Assembly: GCF_001885735.1 (NCBI RefSeq)
Contig: NZ_JXKG01000005.1
Location: 1-64,000, forward strand
Direction: 5' to 3'
Length of the DNA: 64,000 nucleotides
Source of the DNA: Enterococcus canintestini
Lineage (GTDB): Bacteria > Bacillota > Bacilli > Lactobacillales > Enterococcaceae
Of this stretch, positions 35,114-43,919 are shown one piece after another. The position numbers were made by a program, and so were the translations under genes. The notes under the pieces were generated by a model, which was not told the origin of the DNA, did not search any database, and saw only the letters and a list, made by a program, of their open reading frames with translations. Every line of letters begins with the position of its first letter. Position 1 is the first letter of the stretch.

Positions 35114-35935
35114 GTGCTGGATTGGATTTTACAGTTGCAACCGTGGCAGCAGGCATTAACAGGCACGGCTTTTACGTATTTTATGACGGCCCTCGGTGCG
35201 GCATTAGTGTTTTTCTTTAAAGAAATCAAAAAAGATGTTTTAAATTTGATGCTTGGTTTTGCCTCAGGGGTCATGATTGCAGCTAGTTTTTGGTCTTTAC
35301 TAGATCCAGCTATTGCCCGTGCAGAAGAAAATGGTTCGCAATTTCCTTGGCTTGTCGTGGCGATTGGGTTTGGGGTAGGAGGATTATTTTTATATCTAGC
35401 CGATAAAACGATTCCCCACATGCACTTTGGTCCAGATCATGAACAAGAAGGACTGCCAACGCATTTGAAACGGACGATTTTATTAGTGTTTTCGATTACG
35501 TTACACAATATTCCAGAAGGACTTGCTGTAGGGGTGGCATTTGGTGCGGCAGCTAGTGCAGACAACCCAACGGCGGCGGTCTTGGCGGCAATTTCAGTCG
35601 CGTTAGGAATTGGGATTCAAAATTTCCCAGAAGGTGCGGCTGTTTCGATTCCATTACGTCAAGAAGGGCTAAGTCGGACAAAAGCGTTTATTTACGGCCA
35701 AGCCTCCGGAATTGTTGAACCGATTGCCGGAGTGATTGGGGCCATTTTAGTTTCACGCATGACAGCAATTTTGCCTTATGCGTTAGCTTTTGCTGCTGGG
35801 GCAATGATTTATGTCGTGGTAGAAGAATTAATTCCAGAAGCACAGCAAGAAAGTTCAAGCCATCGTCATTTTGCTGTTTTTGGAACGATGTTGGGCTTTA
35901 TGATTATGATGATTTTAGACGTGGCATTAGGTTAA
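35114..35935 (+). CDS. ZIP family metal transporter
   Basis: A 273-residue membrane protein with about eight helices. The metal-binding helices are HNIPEGLAVGVAFG (helix 4) and IQNFPEGAAVSIPL (helix 5), the signature of bacterial ZupT/GufA-type ZIP carriers that admit Zn2+ and other divalent metals. The start is GTG at 35114, 7 nt after AGGAGG. It has no Zur-like box in the 80-nt upstream region that I can see, unlike adcA. Confidence 0.9.
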   Translation: MLDWILQLQPWQQALTGTAFTYFMTALGAALVFFFKEIKKDVLNLMLGFASGVMIAASFWSLLDPAIARAEENGSQFPWLVVAIGFGVGGLFLYLADKTIPHMHFGPDHEQEGLPTHLKRTILLVFSITLHNIPEGLAVGVAFGAAASADNPTAAVLAAISVALGIGIQNFPEGAAVSIPLRQEGLSRTKAFIYGQASGIVEPIAGVIGAILVSRMTAILPYALAFAAGAMIYVVVEELIPEAQQESSSHRHFAVFGTMLGFMIMMILDVALG

Positions 35936-35944
35936 AATAGCAGT

Positions 35945-36013
35945 AAAAAATACCAGACGCCCGCTGATAGATTTAGTAAAAGCTAACACTGTCAGTTGCG
36001 TCTGGTATTTTTT
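35945..36013. terminator. Bidirectional terminator between convergent genes
   Basis: AAAAAATACCAGACGC pairs with GCGTCTGGTATTTTTT, with a loop of about 38 nt containing a second CTGATAG/CTGTCAG-like stem. It serves the ZIP gene and the minus-strand small membrane protein gene. Confidence 0.88.
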
Positions 36014-36023
36014 GGCTAGAGAA

Positions 36024-36230
36024 TTAATAGTAGCGTCTTTGGTTATGTTTTGCAGAAGCGCCAGTTAACCAACGGACAAGTGCAATTGCAATTAATAAGG
36101 GAATTCCAAAACGAAAGGCTAATGCAAGCAAAGAACCCGCAATTCCTAAGACAATATTTAAAACGATCCCGGCGACAAAAAGAAACCCAATAACCATCAA
36201 GATACGCATTAACATTGAATTATTTTCCAT
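36024..36230 (-). CDS. Small membrane protein of unknown function
   Basis: A 68-residue protein with two strongly hydrophobic helices (ILMVIGFLFVAGIVLNIVLG and the stretch around FGIPLLIAIALVRWL) and a basic tail (KHNQRRYY). A strong GGAGGAG site precedes the ATG, and the gene has a terminator, so it is likely real despite its size. No family recognised. A CTGTCA-AAA-TGACAG dyad (36266-36280) lies upstream and may belong to its promoter. Confidence 0.65.
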   Translation of the reverse strand: MENNSMLMRILMVIGFLFVAGIVLNIVLGIAGSLLALAFRFGIPLLIAIALVRWLTGASAKHNQRRYY

Positions 36231-36530
36231 AATAACTCCTCCATTTATTTAAAAGCCAATAATTGCTGTCAAAATGACAGTCAAACTACTTGTATCCTGT
36301 TTTAAAAGTAGTTGCTTTTGCTATGAAACTAGCATAGCAAGAATAACGTCTGTTTTAATCAGCCCCAAGTCCGATATTTTGCTGGTCCTTGGGGTAGATT
36401 TTAAAAAAATTAAGACAAATGAAGTTCTTATTTTGTGATTGTCGTCTTTTTTGCTATGCTTAATTTAATAACTAAGTAACGGGATAAATTGATAAGAAAA
36501 GGCTGGAAACAACAGGAAAGAAGGGGTTTG
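36231..36530. other. Divergent intergenic region
   Basis: Contains the CTGTCA/TGACAG dyad at 36266-36280 and a hairpin CCCCAAG/CTTGGGG at 36363-36394 without a good T-run. No coding frame or clear promoter was recognised. Confidence 0.4.
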
Positions 36531-36959
36531 ATGGAATTAAAGCTGGGTAATGAAAATTTCCAACGGGCGGCTAGTTGCTATATTCGGATGGAAGTTTTTG
36601 TTTTGGAAAGAGGGATTCCTCTAGCAGAAGAATTTGATGACTTAGATACTACTGACAGGTATTATGCTGTGATTTATGATGGTGATTTGCCAGTAGCGAC
36701 AGGACGGATTTTTATTGAAGATGAAAAAACGATTCGCCCCACGCGAATCGCCACGTTAAAAGAGTATCGCAAACAAAATTTAGGGGCTAAAATTATGACC
36801 GCCATTGAAGATTATGGCATAGCAAATGGCTATGTTCGCTCTTTAGTTCACGCGGAGCAAACGGCGGTCGGTTTTTATCAAAAATTAGGCTACACTATTT
36901 GCTCAGATATCTATTATGAAGATGGCGTTGCGTGTCAATCTTTAGAAAAAAACTTGTGA
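36531..36959 (+). CDS. GNAT family N-acetyltransferase
   Basis: A 142-residue acetyl-CoA-dependent acetyltransferase. The N-terminal FVLERGIPLAEEFDDLD is a common motif of ElaA-like GNATs; RIATLKEYRKQNLGAKIMTA holds the acetyl-CoA pyrophosphate loop (QNLGAK) and AVGFYQKLGY the C-terminal motif B. The ATG at 36531 follows AAGGGG; an upstream TTG at 36489 in the same frame would add a basic, non-conserved stretch and is rejected. Substrate unknown. Confidence 0.82.
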   Translation: MELKLGNENFQRAASCYIRMEVFVLERGIPLAEEFDDLDTTDRYYAVIYDGDLPVATGRIFIEDEKTIRPTRIATLKEYRKQNLGAKIMTAIEDYGIANGYVRSLVHAEQTAVGFYQKLGYTICSDIYYEDGVACQSLEKNL

Positions 36960-36960
36960 A

Positions 36961-37075
36961 ATAGGTTGTGACAAAAGCGTACAGCTTCAAGAAATAAGAC
37001 GGAATTTTCGAAAATTGTTTGTCAAATTTTTTGGAAATTCCGTCTTCTTTCCGAAGAAGCGGCTTCTATCAGACC
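36961..37075. repeat. Long-hairpin intergenic repeat (copy in - orientation)
   Basis: GGTTGTGACAAAAGC, then CAGCTTCAAGAAATAAGACG, GGAATTTTCGAAAATTG and GGAAATTCCGTCTTC. Its reverse complement matches the repeat at 16374-16540. The inner dyad GACGGAATTTTC/GGAAATTCCGTC is intact. Confidence 0.7.
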
Positions 37076-37088
37076 GGTTATTCAAAAA

Positions 37089-37126
37089 TAATAGGTTGTG
37101 ACAAGTCTTCTGTCACAACCTATTTT
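37089..37126. terminator. Bidirectional terminator hairpin
   Basis: AATAGGTTGTGACA pairs with TGTCACAACCTATT around AGTCTTC; lies between the GNAT gene and the convergent YibE/F gene. Its arm GGTTGTGACA repeats the start of the adjacent long-hairpin element. Confidence 0.8.
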
Positions 37127-37176
37127 CATGTTGATAAATGTTATTTTATAGCAACTAAAGATCACAATAGAATTAT

Positions 37177-37923
37177 TTAGCGAGTGAAATATTTTGATCC
37201 TATATAAGCGGTAAAAGGAAGGGTCGCAACTGTCATAATGCCGGCGAGAAAGCTCACGACGATTTCGGCTACAAAAGCTTTGGCATTGATTAATGTTTCA
37301 AAAGAATAGTGTAAATCACTAAACCAAAAAATGAGCGCTAAATTATTGGCTACAAAGGCAAAAAAGAGCGTGTGAATACTTGAGCCTAAAATCTCTTGGA
37401 CGACTTTCATACTGGAGGAAAAAAGATCTTTCATCTTTAAAACTTGTCCTTGGTAACGCAGTTCATAAAGCGCACTAGCAACCGCCATACTCGCATCAAT
37501 CACAGCTCCTGACATACTCATAATAATTAAAATTGTCGTCAGCGCCTGAAAAGGTACTGCAACTGAAAAATCAAGTGAGGCCAGTTCATCAATTTCTTCT
37601 GGTGTAAAACCCGAAATAGCAATCATTTTGGTTAAAAATGGGATAAAAAGTAACATCAAAAGAAATGTTATTATCGCACAAAAAAAGGCGAGTTTAGTCT
37701 TTTCATTATAGCCATTGGTATAAAATAAAATAATGCTTGTAAGGGCGAGTAAGACGATTAGAAAAACTGGCACCACAGCAAAATTACGACTGATTAAATA
37801 AATGGCGGCTAAAAAAAGTGTCAACGTCATAAAAATGCCAGTAATTAAATAAAAGGCGGGTTTGCCCAAGATAATAAAACTTAAAAGACAAAGGATGAAA
37901 AAAAGGAAAATCAAGACGTTCAC
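37177..37923 (-). CDS. YibE/F family membrane protein (second subunit)
   Basis: A 248-residue protein with about seven helices. The central loop VVQEILGSSIHTLFFAFVANNL and the preceding MSGAVIDASMAVASALYEL match the YibE/F conserved core (permease-like proteins of unknown transport role), quoted in part. The start is GTG at 37923, 7 nt after AAGGAGG and overlapping the upstream gene stop by GTGA; the upstream ATG at 37953 lies inside the partner gene. It probably forms a hetero-oligomer with that partner. Confidence 0.8.
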   Translation of the reverse strand: MNVLIFLFFILCLLSFIILGKPAFYLITGIFMTLTLFLAAIYLISRNFAVVPVFLIVLLALTSIILFYTNGYNEKTKLAFFCAIITFLLMLLFIPFLTKMIAISGFTPEEIDELASLDFSVAVPFQALTTILIIMSMSGAVIDASMAVASALYELRYQGQVLKMKDLFSSSMKVVQEILGSSIHTLFFAFVANNLALIFWFSDLHYSFETLINAKAFVAEIVVSFLAGIMTVATLPFTAYIGSKYFTR

Positions 37924-38945
37924 GCTTTTCTCCTCCTTTCTAAAATAACGCACAAAAGACTAGCGGGAATCGAAAGTAAAATGGTAAAGGCGCCACAAAA
38001 CGCGCGCAGTAACTCCAGTGATAAATGTAATTGAAGCGTGGAAACAAATGGCCAGCCGTTTTTTAAATAAAAAATCAGCATTGGAATAGCGCCACTTAAA
38101 TAGGCAAATAATAACACGTTCATCATAGAAGACGTAACATCTTGGGCAATACGACGACCAGAGCGCAACAACTCTTTTTGGGAGATAGTGGGTTGTTGAT
38201 AGACAAGTTCTTTTAAAGAAGATACTAAAGTTACCACCATATCAACAGCCGCCCCAATACCTCCGATAAGCAAACTACCGTAAAAAACCCCCAAATAAGG
38301 TCGGGTTAGAAATTGCATTTCTTCAAAGCGAATCCCATTGTTTTCAAATAATTTTAATGCCGTTAGACAAATTAAAAATCCTCCTAATACAATACCGCCA
38401 GTGGTTAAAATTAAATCAATCCGAAAAGCTTTAATACCGTAATTGGCTAAAAAAGTGATGATAATCGAGCTGGCACCATAAAGAAACATTAAGCCAAGCG
38501 TTGGTAGCCCAGAAAATAGTGTATCTAAGCGCAGGAGGAAAAAAAGTACGCCTAAGTTTAACGCCAACCCCCAAAGTGCCAACACACCACTTTTTCCACC
38601 TAAGAGTAAGACTAGACTCAAAAAGACAAAAATAATTGCCACCACAACACCATCTTGTTTTTCGGCGATGATTTCTTCTTTGTTAGAATTTAGTAAAAGT
38701 TGTTGACCAACTTTAAAAGAAATTGTTAGTGCCGCGACACTATGGGCATCGGTTTTAAGCGTGACCGCCTCTTTTTGGTGATTGACCAGCTGGCCTGAAA
38801 TTTTAATCTGATCATCTTGTTTTTGTACTTTTTTTACGGCTAAAACTGGTGACTGGTAAAAAATACCGCTATAACGTTGCACTAAAAAACCAGCCAGCAC
38901 AGAAATTAGGATTAATAAAAATAAGGTAATGATTTTTTTCTTCAC
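37920..38945 (-). CDS. YibE/F family membrane protein (first subunit)
   Basis: A 341-residue protein: an N-terminal membrane anchor, an extracellular beta-type region of ~90 residues (QIKISGQLVNHQKEAVTLKT), then about seven helices with the YibE/F core GIGAAVDMVVTLVSSLKEL and RIAQDVTSSMMNVLLFAYL. It is the first gene of a two-gene operon with the shorter paralogue. Function unknown; the two-gene arrangement is common in Lactobacillales. Confidence 0.82.
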   Translation of the reverse strand: MKKKIITLFLLILISVLAGFLVQRYSGIFYQSPVLAVKKVQKQDDQIKISGQLVNHQKEAVTLKTDAHSVAALTISFKVGQQLLLNSNKEEIIAEKQDGVVVAIIFVFLSLVLLLGGKSGVLALWGLALNLGVLFFLLRLDTLFSGLPTLGLMFLYGASSIIITFLANYGIKAFRIDLILTTGGIVLGGFLICLTALKLFENNGIRFEEMQFLTRPYLGVFYGSLLIGGIGAAVDMVVTLVSSLKELVYQQPTISQKELLRSGRRIAQDVTSSMMNVLLFAYLSGAIPMLIFYLKNGWPFVSTLQLHLSLELLRAFCGAFTILLSIPASLLCVILERRRKA

Positions 38946-39247
38946 TAAAATTTGCTCCGTTCTTTTAAGCTAATAGTAAAAATATACACCTTGCTTATAG
39001 AGGTGACAAATGTAGCAATTATCATTTGAAAAGTGAGGGCTTTCTTTTGTCCATAATTGCTAGCTAGATCAAAATGAAAATCTTGCGAGGTTACTAAAGA
39101 GTAAAAAATTCCGATCAGATCTTTACCTTCACGGAAAAACCTGCTTGTAAAAAATTCTCTACTTAATTTTTATTTGTTATTTTATTTTTAGAAACTGAAA
39201 AAATGTGATGATGTGAACGAAATAAAAAAACAAGTACCATTTTCATC
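38946..39247. other. Divergent intergenic region
   Basis: About 300 bp between the YibE/F operon and the IIA gene. AT-rich; TGCTAGCTAGATCAAAAT near 39058 resembles the end of the long-hairpin repeats, but no complete element was found. The plus-strand promoter begins at 39248. Confidence 0.35.
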
Positions 39248-39276
39248 TTGCATAATCTGAAAACGCATACTATACT
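39248..39276 (+). promoter_or_regulatory. Promoter with CRE-like spacer, EIIA-Glc-type gene
   Basis: TTGCAT (39248-39253), 17-bp spacer, TATACT (39271-39276). The spacer holds TGAAAACGCATACT (39258-39271), a CRE with two mismatches. Confidence 0.65.
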
Positions 39277-39310
39277 GAGGTCAAACTTTTTAAAGAAAGT
39301 AGGAAATGTG

Positions 39311-39790
39311 ATGTTCTTTAATAAAAAGAAAAAGAGTGAAACAATCTACACCCCAATTGACGGTACTTTAAAAGGGTTAGAAGCAGTAAGTGATCCTGTT
39401 TTTTCAGAAAAAATGATGGGGGACGGCTTTGCTGTCACACCTAGTGATGGCACCTTGTATGCTCCAATAAACGGCACAATTTCAAGTGTTTTTCCGACAA
39501 AACACGCCATCGGTCTCACTTCAAAAAACGGGGTGGATATTTTAATTCACATTGGGATTGATACGGTCGAATTAGAGGGTGCTCCTTTTGAAATTTTCGT
39601 CAAAGAAGGAGATAACGTAACTCCAACAACAAAAATTGCGACAATTGATTTACCCCTTTTAGCGACAAAAGAAAAAGAAAACGATGTGATGGTTGTTTTC
39701 ACCAATATGGATGCCATCAAATCAATTGATTTAAAAATAACAGGAAGATTGCAACATGGCGCAGAATTAGGTGCGGTGGTTACAAATTAA
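39311..39790 (+). CDS. PTS EIIA, glucose type
   Basis: A 159-residue phosphocarrier of the EIIA-Glc family. DGFAVTPSDGTLYAPINGTI, GVDILIHIGIDTVELEG (His80, predicted phosphosite) and GAPFEIFVKEGD are family marks. The frame extends back to 39248, but that region is the promoter; the ATG at 39311 follows AGGAAA. It probably phosphorylates the IICB protein encoded at 40993, which has no IIA domain. The antiterminator gene lies between them. Confidence 0.88.
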   Translation: MFFNKKKKSETIYTPIDGTLKGLEAVSDPVFSEKMMGDGFAVTPSDGTLYAPINGTISSVFPTKHAIGLTSKNGVDILIHIGIDTVELEGAPFEIFVKEGDNVTPTTKIATIDLPLLATKEKENDVMVVFTNMDAIKSIDLKITGRLQHGAELGAVVTN

Positions 39791-39818
39791 AGATACCAAT
39801 ATAGTTATAAAAATCATA

Positions 39819-39847
39819 TTGACACCGTTTACAAAATCTGTTAAATT
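39819..39847 (+). promoter_or_regulatory. Promoter with CRE, antiterminator gene
   Basis: TTGACA (39819-39824), 17-bp spacer, TAAATT (39842-39847). TGACACCGTTTACA (39820-39833) overlaps the -35 and matches the CRE at 13 of 14 positions. Confidence 0.75.
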
Positions 39848-39874
39848 GAGCATGCAGTAAAGAAAGGGTCCATC

Positions 39875-40705
39875 ATGAAAGTTATTAAAGTGCTAAATAA
39901 TAGTGCGGCAATCGTTATGGAAAACGATCATGAAGCAATCGTGATCGGCAATGGTCTTTCTTTTGGCAAAAAAACTGGGGATAAAATTGACCCCAATCAA
40001 GTTGAGCGTAAATTTGTAGCCAATACGAATCAAATCGATGAGAAATTTCAAAAACTTTTTGAAAAAATTAGTTATGAAGAGTCGACATTGGCTTTTGAGA
40101 TTATTGAGCATTTTAAGCAAAACTTGACGTATCCGCTAAATGATTTGATTTATCTTTCTTTAGCCGATCATATCAGCTTTGCCATTGAACGTGCCAAAAC
40201 AGGGGTGTATTTGCCCAATGCGGTACTTCATGAAGTTCAAATGTTTTATCCTGCGGAATATCGTTTAGGGGAATGGGCAGTGTCTCTTTTAAATGAAAGG
40301 GCACAAGTCGATTTGCAAGCAGATGAAGCTGGATTTATCGCCTTACACATCATTAATGCCCGCTGGCGAGGCGAAAGTCATTCTGAACAGGATTTTAACA
40401 AAATTATTAGTGATTTAATCGCCCTTTTAAACGATGTCTATCAACGGGATTTCAAGCAAGATAGCATTAATTATCATCGTTTGGTGACGCATTTGAAATA
40501 CTTTCTTTTGCGGGAATTTGGGATGAAACAACAAGTTCAAGTGGATGATTTTGGTTATTTTGACCAAGTAATTCAAGATTTTCCTCATGCTTACTTAGGG
40601 GCGCAAAAAATTTCGCAATACTTGGAAACATTTTTTGGTCACCAAGTACCAAAAGAAGAAAAGGTCTTTTTAACCATTCATATTAATCGTATTCTTCAAA
40701 ACTAG
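39875..40705 (+). CDS. BglG/LicT family transcription antiterminator
   Basis: A 276-residue RNA-binding regulator. The N-terminal CAT domain (KVIKVLNNSAAIVMEND ... GNGLSFGKKTGD) binds RAT RNA; two PRDs follow (~65-170, ~175-276) with phosphorylatable His in AEYRLGEWA-flanking and YHRLVTHLKYF contexts. It has its own CRE-bearing promoter. A RAT overlapping a terminator begins 2 nt after its stop, directly upstream of the IICB gene, so it most likely prevents premature termination there when substrate is present. Confidence 0.92.
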   Translation: MKVIKVLNNSAAIVMENDHEAIVIGNGLSFGKKTGDKIDPNQVERKFVANTNQIDEKFQKLFEKISYEESTLAFEIIEHFKQNLTYPLNDLIYLSLADHISFAIERAKTGVYLPNAVLHEVQMFYPAEYRLGEWAVSLLNERAQVDLQADEAGFIALHIINARWRGESHSEQDFNKIISDLIALLNDVYQRDFKQDSINYHRLVTHLKYFLLREFGMKQQVQVDDFGYFDQVIQDFPHAYLGAQKISQYLETFFGHQVPKEEKVFLTIHINRILQN

Positions 40706-40706
40706 A

Positions 40707-40732
40707 GTGTTACTATTCGGTAGGCAAGATCT
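40707..40732 (+). promoter_or_regulatory. Ribonucleic antiterminator (RAT) site
   Basis: GTGTTACTATTCGGTAGGC followed by AAGATCT resembles LicT/BglG RAT sequences (GGATTGTTACTG...AGGCAAAACCT). Its 3' end overlaps the left arm of the terminator, as the antitermination mechanism requires. Confidence 0.8.
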
Positions 40733-40801
40733 AGTCAGAAGGGTTTCTAAAACGCAGTGACGACTGCGGTCTTTAGGCTACCTTCTGACTAGGTCTTTTT
40801 T
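40731..40801 (+). terminator. Regulated terminator in the malX leader
   Basis: CTAGTCAGAAGG (40731-40742) pairs with CCTTCTGACTAG (40781-40792), enclosing an inner GCAGT/ACTGC hairpin, then a T-run. Mutually exclusive with the RAT fold. Confidence 0.85.
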
Positions 40802-40992
40802 ATATTTTAATTTTTAAAAGCGTTTTCTTATAACTTGTAGCATGCCAAGTTAACAGGTGACCTTTTAAACCTAAAATTTCGTCACAATTTTTATTCGCAG
40901 TTTTTAGAAAGTAAAAAAGACCATTGCAAAAGATTTTTACTTTTGGGTTTTAAAAAGCTTTTGCAAAACCACATCAATTAGGAGGAATGAAA
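40802..40992 (+). other. Leader segment before malX
   Basis: TTGCAAAAG (40924-40932) and CTTTTGCAA (40958-40966) form a perfect inverted repeat just before the ribosome site, possibly affecting translation. AAAAGCGTTTTCT near 40816 is a weak CRE-like match. No second promoter was recognised. Confidence 0.4.
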
Positions 40993-42594
40993 ATGAGTAA
41001 CGCAGCGACAGTATCACGAACACTACGAACAAGAGTTTTGAGCTTTTTACAAGAATTAGGGAAAACCTTTATGTTTCCTGTTTCAACTTTGGCTTTTATG
41101 GGGATTTTAGTTGGATTAGGTAGTTCCGTAACTTCTGCGGCGATGATTGAAAAGTTGCCCTTTTTAGGTAATGATATTATTCAATTTATTTTTAGTTTTA
41201 TGAACACAGTTGGGGGCTTTGGTTTTACCTATTTACCAGTCATGTTTGCCATGGCAATTCCATTTGGCATGTGTAAAAGAAACAAAGGTGTGGGGGCCAT
41301 CGCCGCTTTTGCCGGCTATGTGGCAATGAATCTATCGATTAATTTCTTGCTCAATTATCGGGGAGAATTAGCCGATGCTGATAATATGAAAATCGCTGGT
41401 CAAAATATGGTACTAGGGATCCAAAGTATTGAAATGGGTGTTTTGGGCGGAATTATCGTTGGTTTAATCGTTTATGCTTTGCAAGAAAAATTCCAAGATA
41501 TTCGCTTACCTGATGCTTTTTCATTCTTTGGCGGAATTCGTTTTATTCCAATTATTAGCGTGTTGGTTTTAGGGTTAGTTGGTTTAATCGTTCCTTTTAC
41601 TTGGCCGGTATTACAATCTGGGATTGAAGCGTTAGGCAATGGGATTCAAGGCGCCGGAATTTTTGGTCCATTTTTATATGGATTAGGGGTTTTATTATTG
41701 AAACCGTTTGGGATGCACCATATCTTACTGGCTTTGGTTCGTTTTACTGAAGCTGGCGGTACACAGGTAGTAGATGGCAAACCAATTTCGGGCGCTTTAA
41801 ATATTTTTTATGCTGAATTAAATGCCGGTGCACCAATTTCACATCAAGCAACTGCGTTTTTATCACAAGGATTTATGCCAACTTTCATGTTTGGTTTACC
41901 AGCGATTTGTTTAGCCATTTATTTAACAGCGTATAAGAAAAATCGTCCTGGCATCAAAGGAATTTTGATTTCTGCTGTCTTGGTAGCTGTTGTAACTGGA
42001 ATTTCAGAACCGACTGAATTCTTGTTCTTATTTTTAGCGCCAAGTTTATACTTGTTCCACTCTGTAATGTCTGGCGCAGCGTTAATGGTGATGAGTTTGA
42101 TCGGAGTCAATATCGGTAATACCGATGGCGGGATTTTGGACTGGTTGATTTTTGGTATCATGCAAGGCAATGAAACGAAATGGTATTTATTAATTCCAGT
42201 GGGGATTGTCTGGTTTGCCATTTACTTCTTTGTGTTCCGCTGGTATATTTTAAAACACAATTTGGAAACACCAGGACGAGAAGAAGACGAAGTAGCTTTA
42301 GCTGACGGCGTTACTGCGAAACCAAAAACATTTACTAAAGGCAATGGTATATACGATCCAGGTGTTATTTTAGAAGCGCTAGGTGGTAAAAGCAATGTAA
42401 CAAGTTTAGACAATTGTGTGACGCGTTTGCGTTTGCAGTTAAAAGATAAAAGTTTAATGGATAAAGCAACTTTGAAAAAAGCGGGGGCATTGGCGATTGT
42501 GGAACTAGATGACCACAATGTTCAGGTAGTTATCGGAGCACAAGTACAAACTGTGAAAAACGGCATTGAAGAAATGATGGTGAGTTTGGCATGA
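40993..42594 (+). CDS. malX: PTS EIICB, glucose/maltose (MalX) type
   Basis: A 533-residue fused permease. The EIIC part (~1-420, ten or so helices) contains FGFTYLPVMFAMAIPFGM, LLKPFGMHHILLALVRF and GISEPTEFLFLFLAPSLY, the GFTEPIEF-type signature of glucose-family PTS. The EIIB domain at the C-terminus has LDNCVTRLRLQ with Cys475 as phosphosite. No IIA domain. The ATG at 40993 has GGAGG 7 nt upstream. Controlled by antitermination from the RAT upstream and coupled to the MalY-like gene by overlap. Substrate could be maltose, glucose or a related sugar. Confidence 0.9.
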   Translation: MSNAATVSRTLRTRVLSFLQELGKTFMFPVSTLAFMGILVGLGSSVTSAAMIEKLPFLGNDIIQFIFSFMNTVGGFGFTYLPVMFAMAIPFGMCKRNKGVGAIAAFAGYVAMNLSINFLLNYRGELADADNMKIAGQNMVLGIQSIEMGVLGGIIVGLIVYALQEKFQDIRLPDAFSFFGGIRFIPIISVLVLGLVGLIVPFTWPVLQSGIEALGNGIQGAGIFGPFLYGLGVLLLKPFGMHHILLALVRFTEAGGTQVVDGKPISGALNIFYAELNAGAPISHQATAFLSQGFMPTFMFGLPAICLAIYLTAYKKNRPGIKGILISAVLVAVVTGISEPTEFLFLFLAPSLYLFHSVMSGAALMVMSLIGVNIGNTDGGILDWLIFGIMQGNETKWYLLIPVGIVWFAIYFFVFRWYILKHNLETPGREEDEVALADGVTAKPKTFTKGNGIYDPGVILEALGGKSNVTSLDNCVTRLRLQLKDKSLMDKATLKKAGALAIVELDDHNVQVVIGAQVQTVKNGIEEMMVSLA

Positions 42595-43784
42595 TGAAAG
42601 TAGATTATCAATTCGATCAAATGACCGACCGAAGAATTGATCATGCGAGAAAGTGGGATCAAAAAATTATTCAAAGTAAATATCCTGGCACCCCAAAAGA
42701 CTGTATTCCGATGTGGATTGCCGATATGGATTTTAAGGCTGCACCTGCGATTAATGAAGCCTTTATGAAAATTGCGCAAAATGGGGCTTACGGCTATACG
42801 TATGCTTATGATGGATTTTACGAAGCAGTGATGAATTGGCATAAACGGCGTCACAATAATCAGGTAGAAAAAGATTGGATTACCTTATCTTATGGTACGG
42901 TTTCAACGATTCATTACTTGTATCAAGCATTTTGTCAACCCAATGATTGTGTCATTATGAATACGCCAGTTTATGATCCTTTTCGTTATGCTGCTGTGCA
43001 TAATGGAATTAATGTTGTCGCAAACACACTTAAACTTGTTGCAGGCCGATATGAAATTGATTTTGACTTATTAGAAGAACAATTACGCACAAGACGGCCG
43101 AAAATTTTTCTGTTTTGCTCACCTCACAATCCGTCTGGTCGCATGTGGGAACTAGCAGAAATAAAAAAGGTGGCGCAGTTGTGTCAGCAATACGGAACAA
43201 TCTTTGTCTGTGATGAAGTCCATTCAGAAATTATCTTAAGTGGTAAATTTATTTCCGCTTTACAACTGCCTGAAAGTTATTATGATAATTTGATTGTGCT
43301 GACTTCACCGAATAAAGGCTTCAATCTAGGTGGACTAAAGACGTCTTATTCGATTATCCCAAATGAACAATTACGGCGCACGTTTTGTCACCGTTTGGAA
43401 ATGAATTCAATTACTTCACCGAATTTATTTGGCGTAGTCGGCATTATTACTGCCTATAATGAGTGTGAAGACTGGCTGGATGCTATGACAGACTACATTC
43501 GGGAAAATTATTGCTATACTAAAGAATTCATCGAAAAAAATCTGCCTGACTGGCAATTAATGGAGATGTCAGCGTCTTATCTGCCGTGGATTGATATTTC
43601 AAAAACAGGAAAAACCGCGTTAGACATTGTCGAACCTTTGGCAAAAATTGGTGGTGTCATTATTGAACCGGGCACCAATTACGCCAGTGACGGCGAAAAC
43701 TTTGTCCGCTTAAATATTGGTACTCCTAAGCCAATTTTAGTTGAAGCACTAAACCGGATTAAATCATTTATGGTGAGAAATTAA
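42591..43784 (+). CDS. malY: MalY/PatB-type PLP-dependent enzyme
   Basis: A 397-residue fold-type I PLP enzyme of the MalY/PatB group (cystathionine beta-lyase activity; E. coli MalY also represses MalT). PMWIADMDFKAAPAINEAF, FCSPHNPSGRMWE, CDEVHSEIILSG and LTSPNKGFNLGGLKTSY (Lys of the Schiff base) are the family motifs. It overlaps malX by 4 nt (ATGA). The malX-malY pairing is the same as in E. coli, though no MalT-like regulator is present here. Confidence 0.9.
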   Translation: MMKVDYQFDQMTDRRIDHARKWDQKIIQSKYPGTPKDCIPMWIADMDFKAAPAINEAFMKIAQNGAYGYTYAYDGFYEAVMNWHKRRHNNQVEKDWITLSYGTVSTIHYLYQAFCQPNDCVIMNTPVYDPFRYAAVHNGINVVANTLKLVAGRYEIDFDLLEEQLRTRRPKIFLFCSPHNPSGRMWELAEIKKVAQLCQQYGTIFVCDEVHSEIILSGKFISALQLPESYYDNLIVLTSPNKGFNLGGLKTSYSIIPNEQLRRTFCHRLEMNSITSPNLFGVVGIITAYNECEDWLDAMTDYIRENYCYTKEFIEKNLPDWQLMEMSASYLPWIDISKTGKTALDIVEPLAKIGGVIIEPGTNYASDGENFVRLNIGTPKPILVEALNRIKSFMVRN

Positions 43785-43799
43785 TCGAAAAAAAACAAA

Positions 43800-43881
43800 A
43801 AAGCTGTGACACATTTAAAGTGACCTAAAAGAATTCAAGCAAAAGGCGAATTCTTTTAGGCGCTTTTTTGTCACAGCTTTT
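43800..43881. terminator. Nested bidirectional terminator
   Basis: Outer arms AAAGCTGTGACA and TGTCACAGCTTT; inner arms CCTAAAAGAATTC and GAATTCTTTTAGG; T-run after each right arm. It separates malY from the convergent dehydrogenase gene. Confidence 0.9.
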
Positions 43882-43919
43882 ATACTATTTTTTTTAAATC
43901 ATCTACCTATTTAAAAAGA

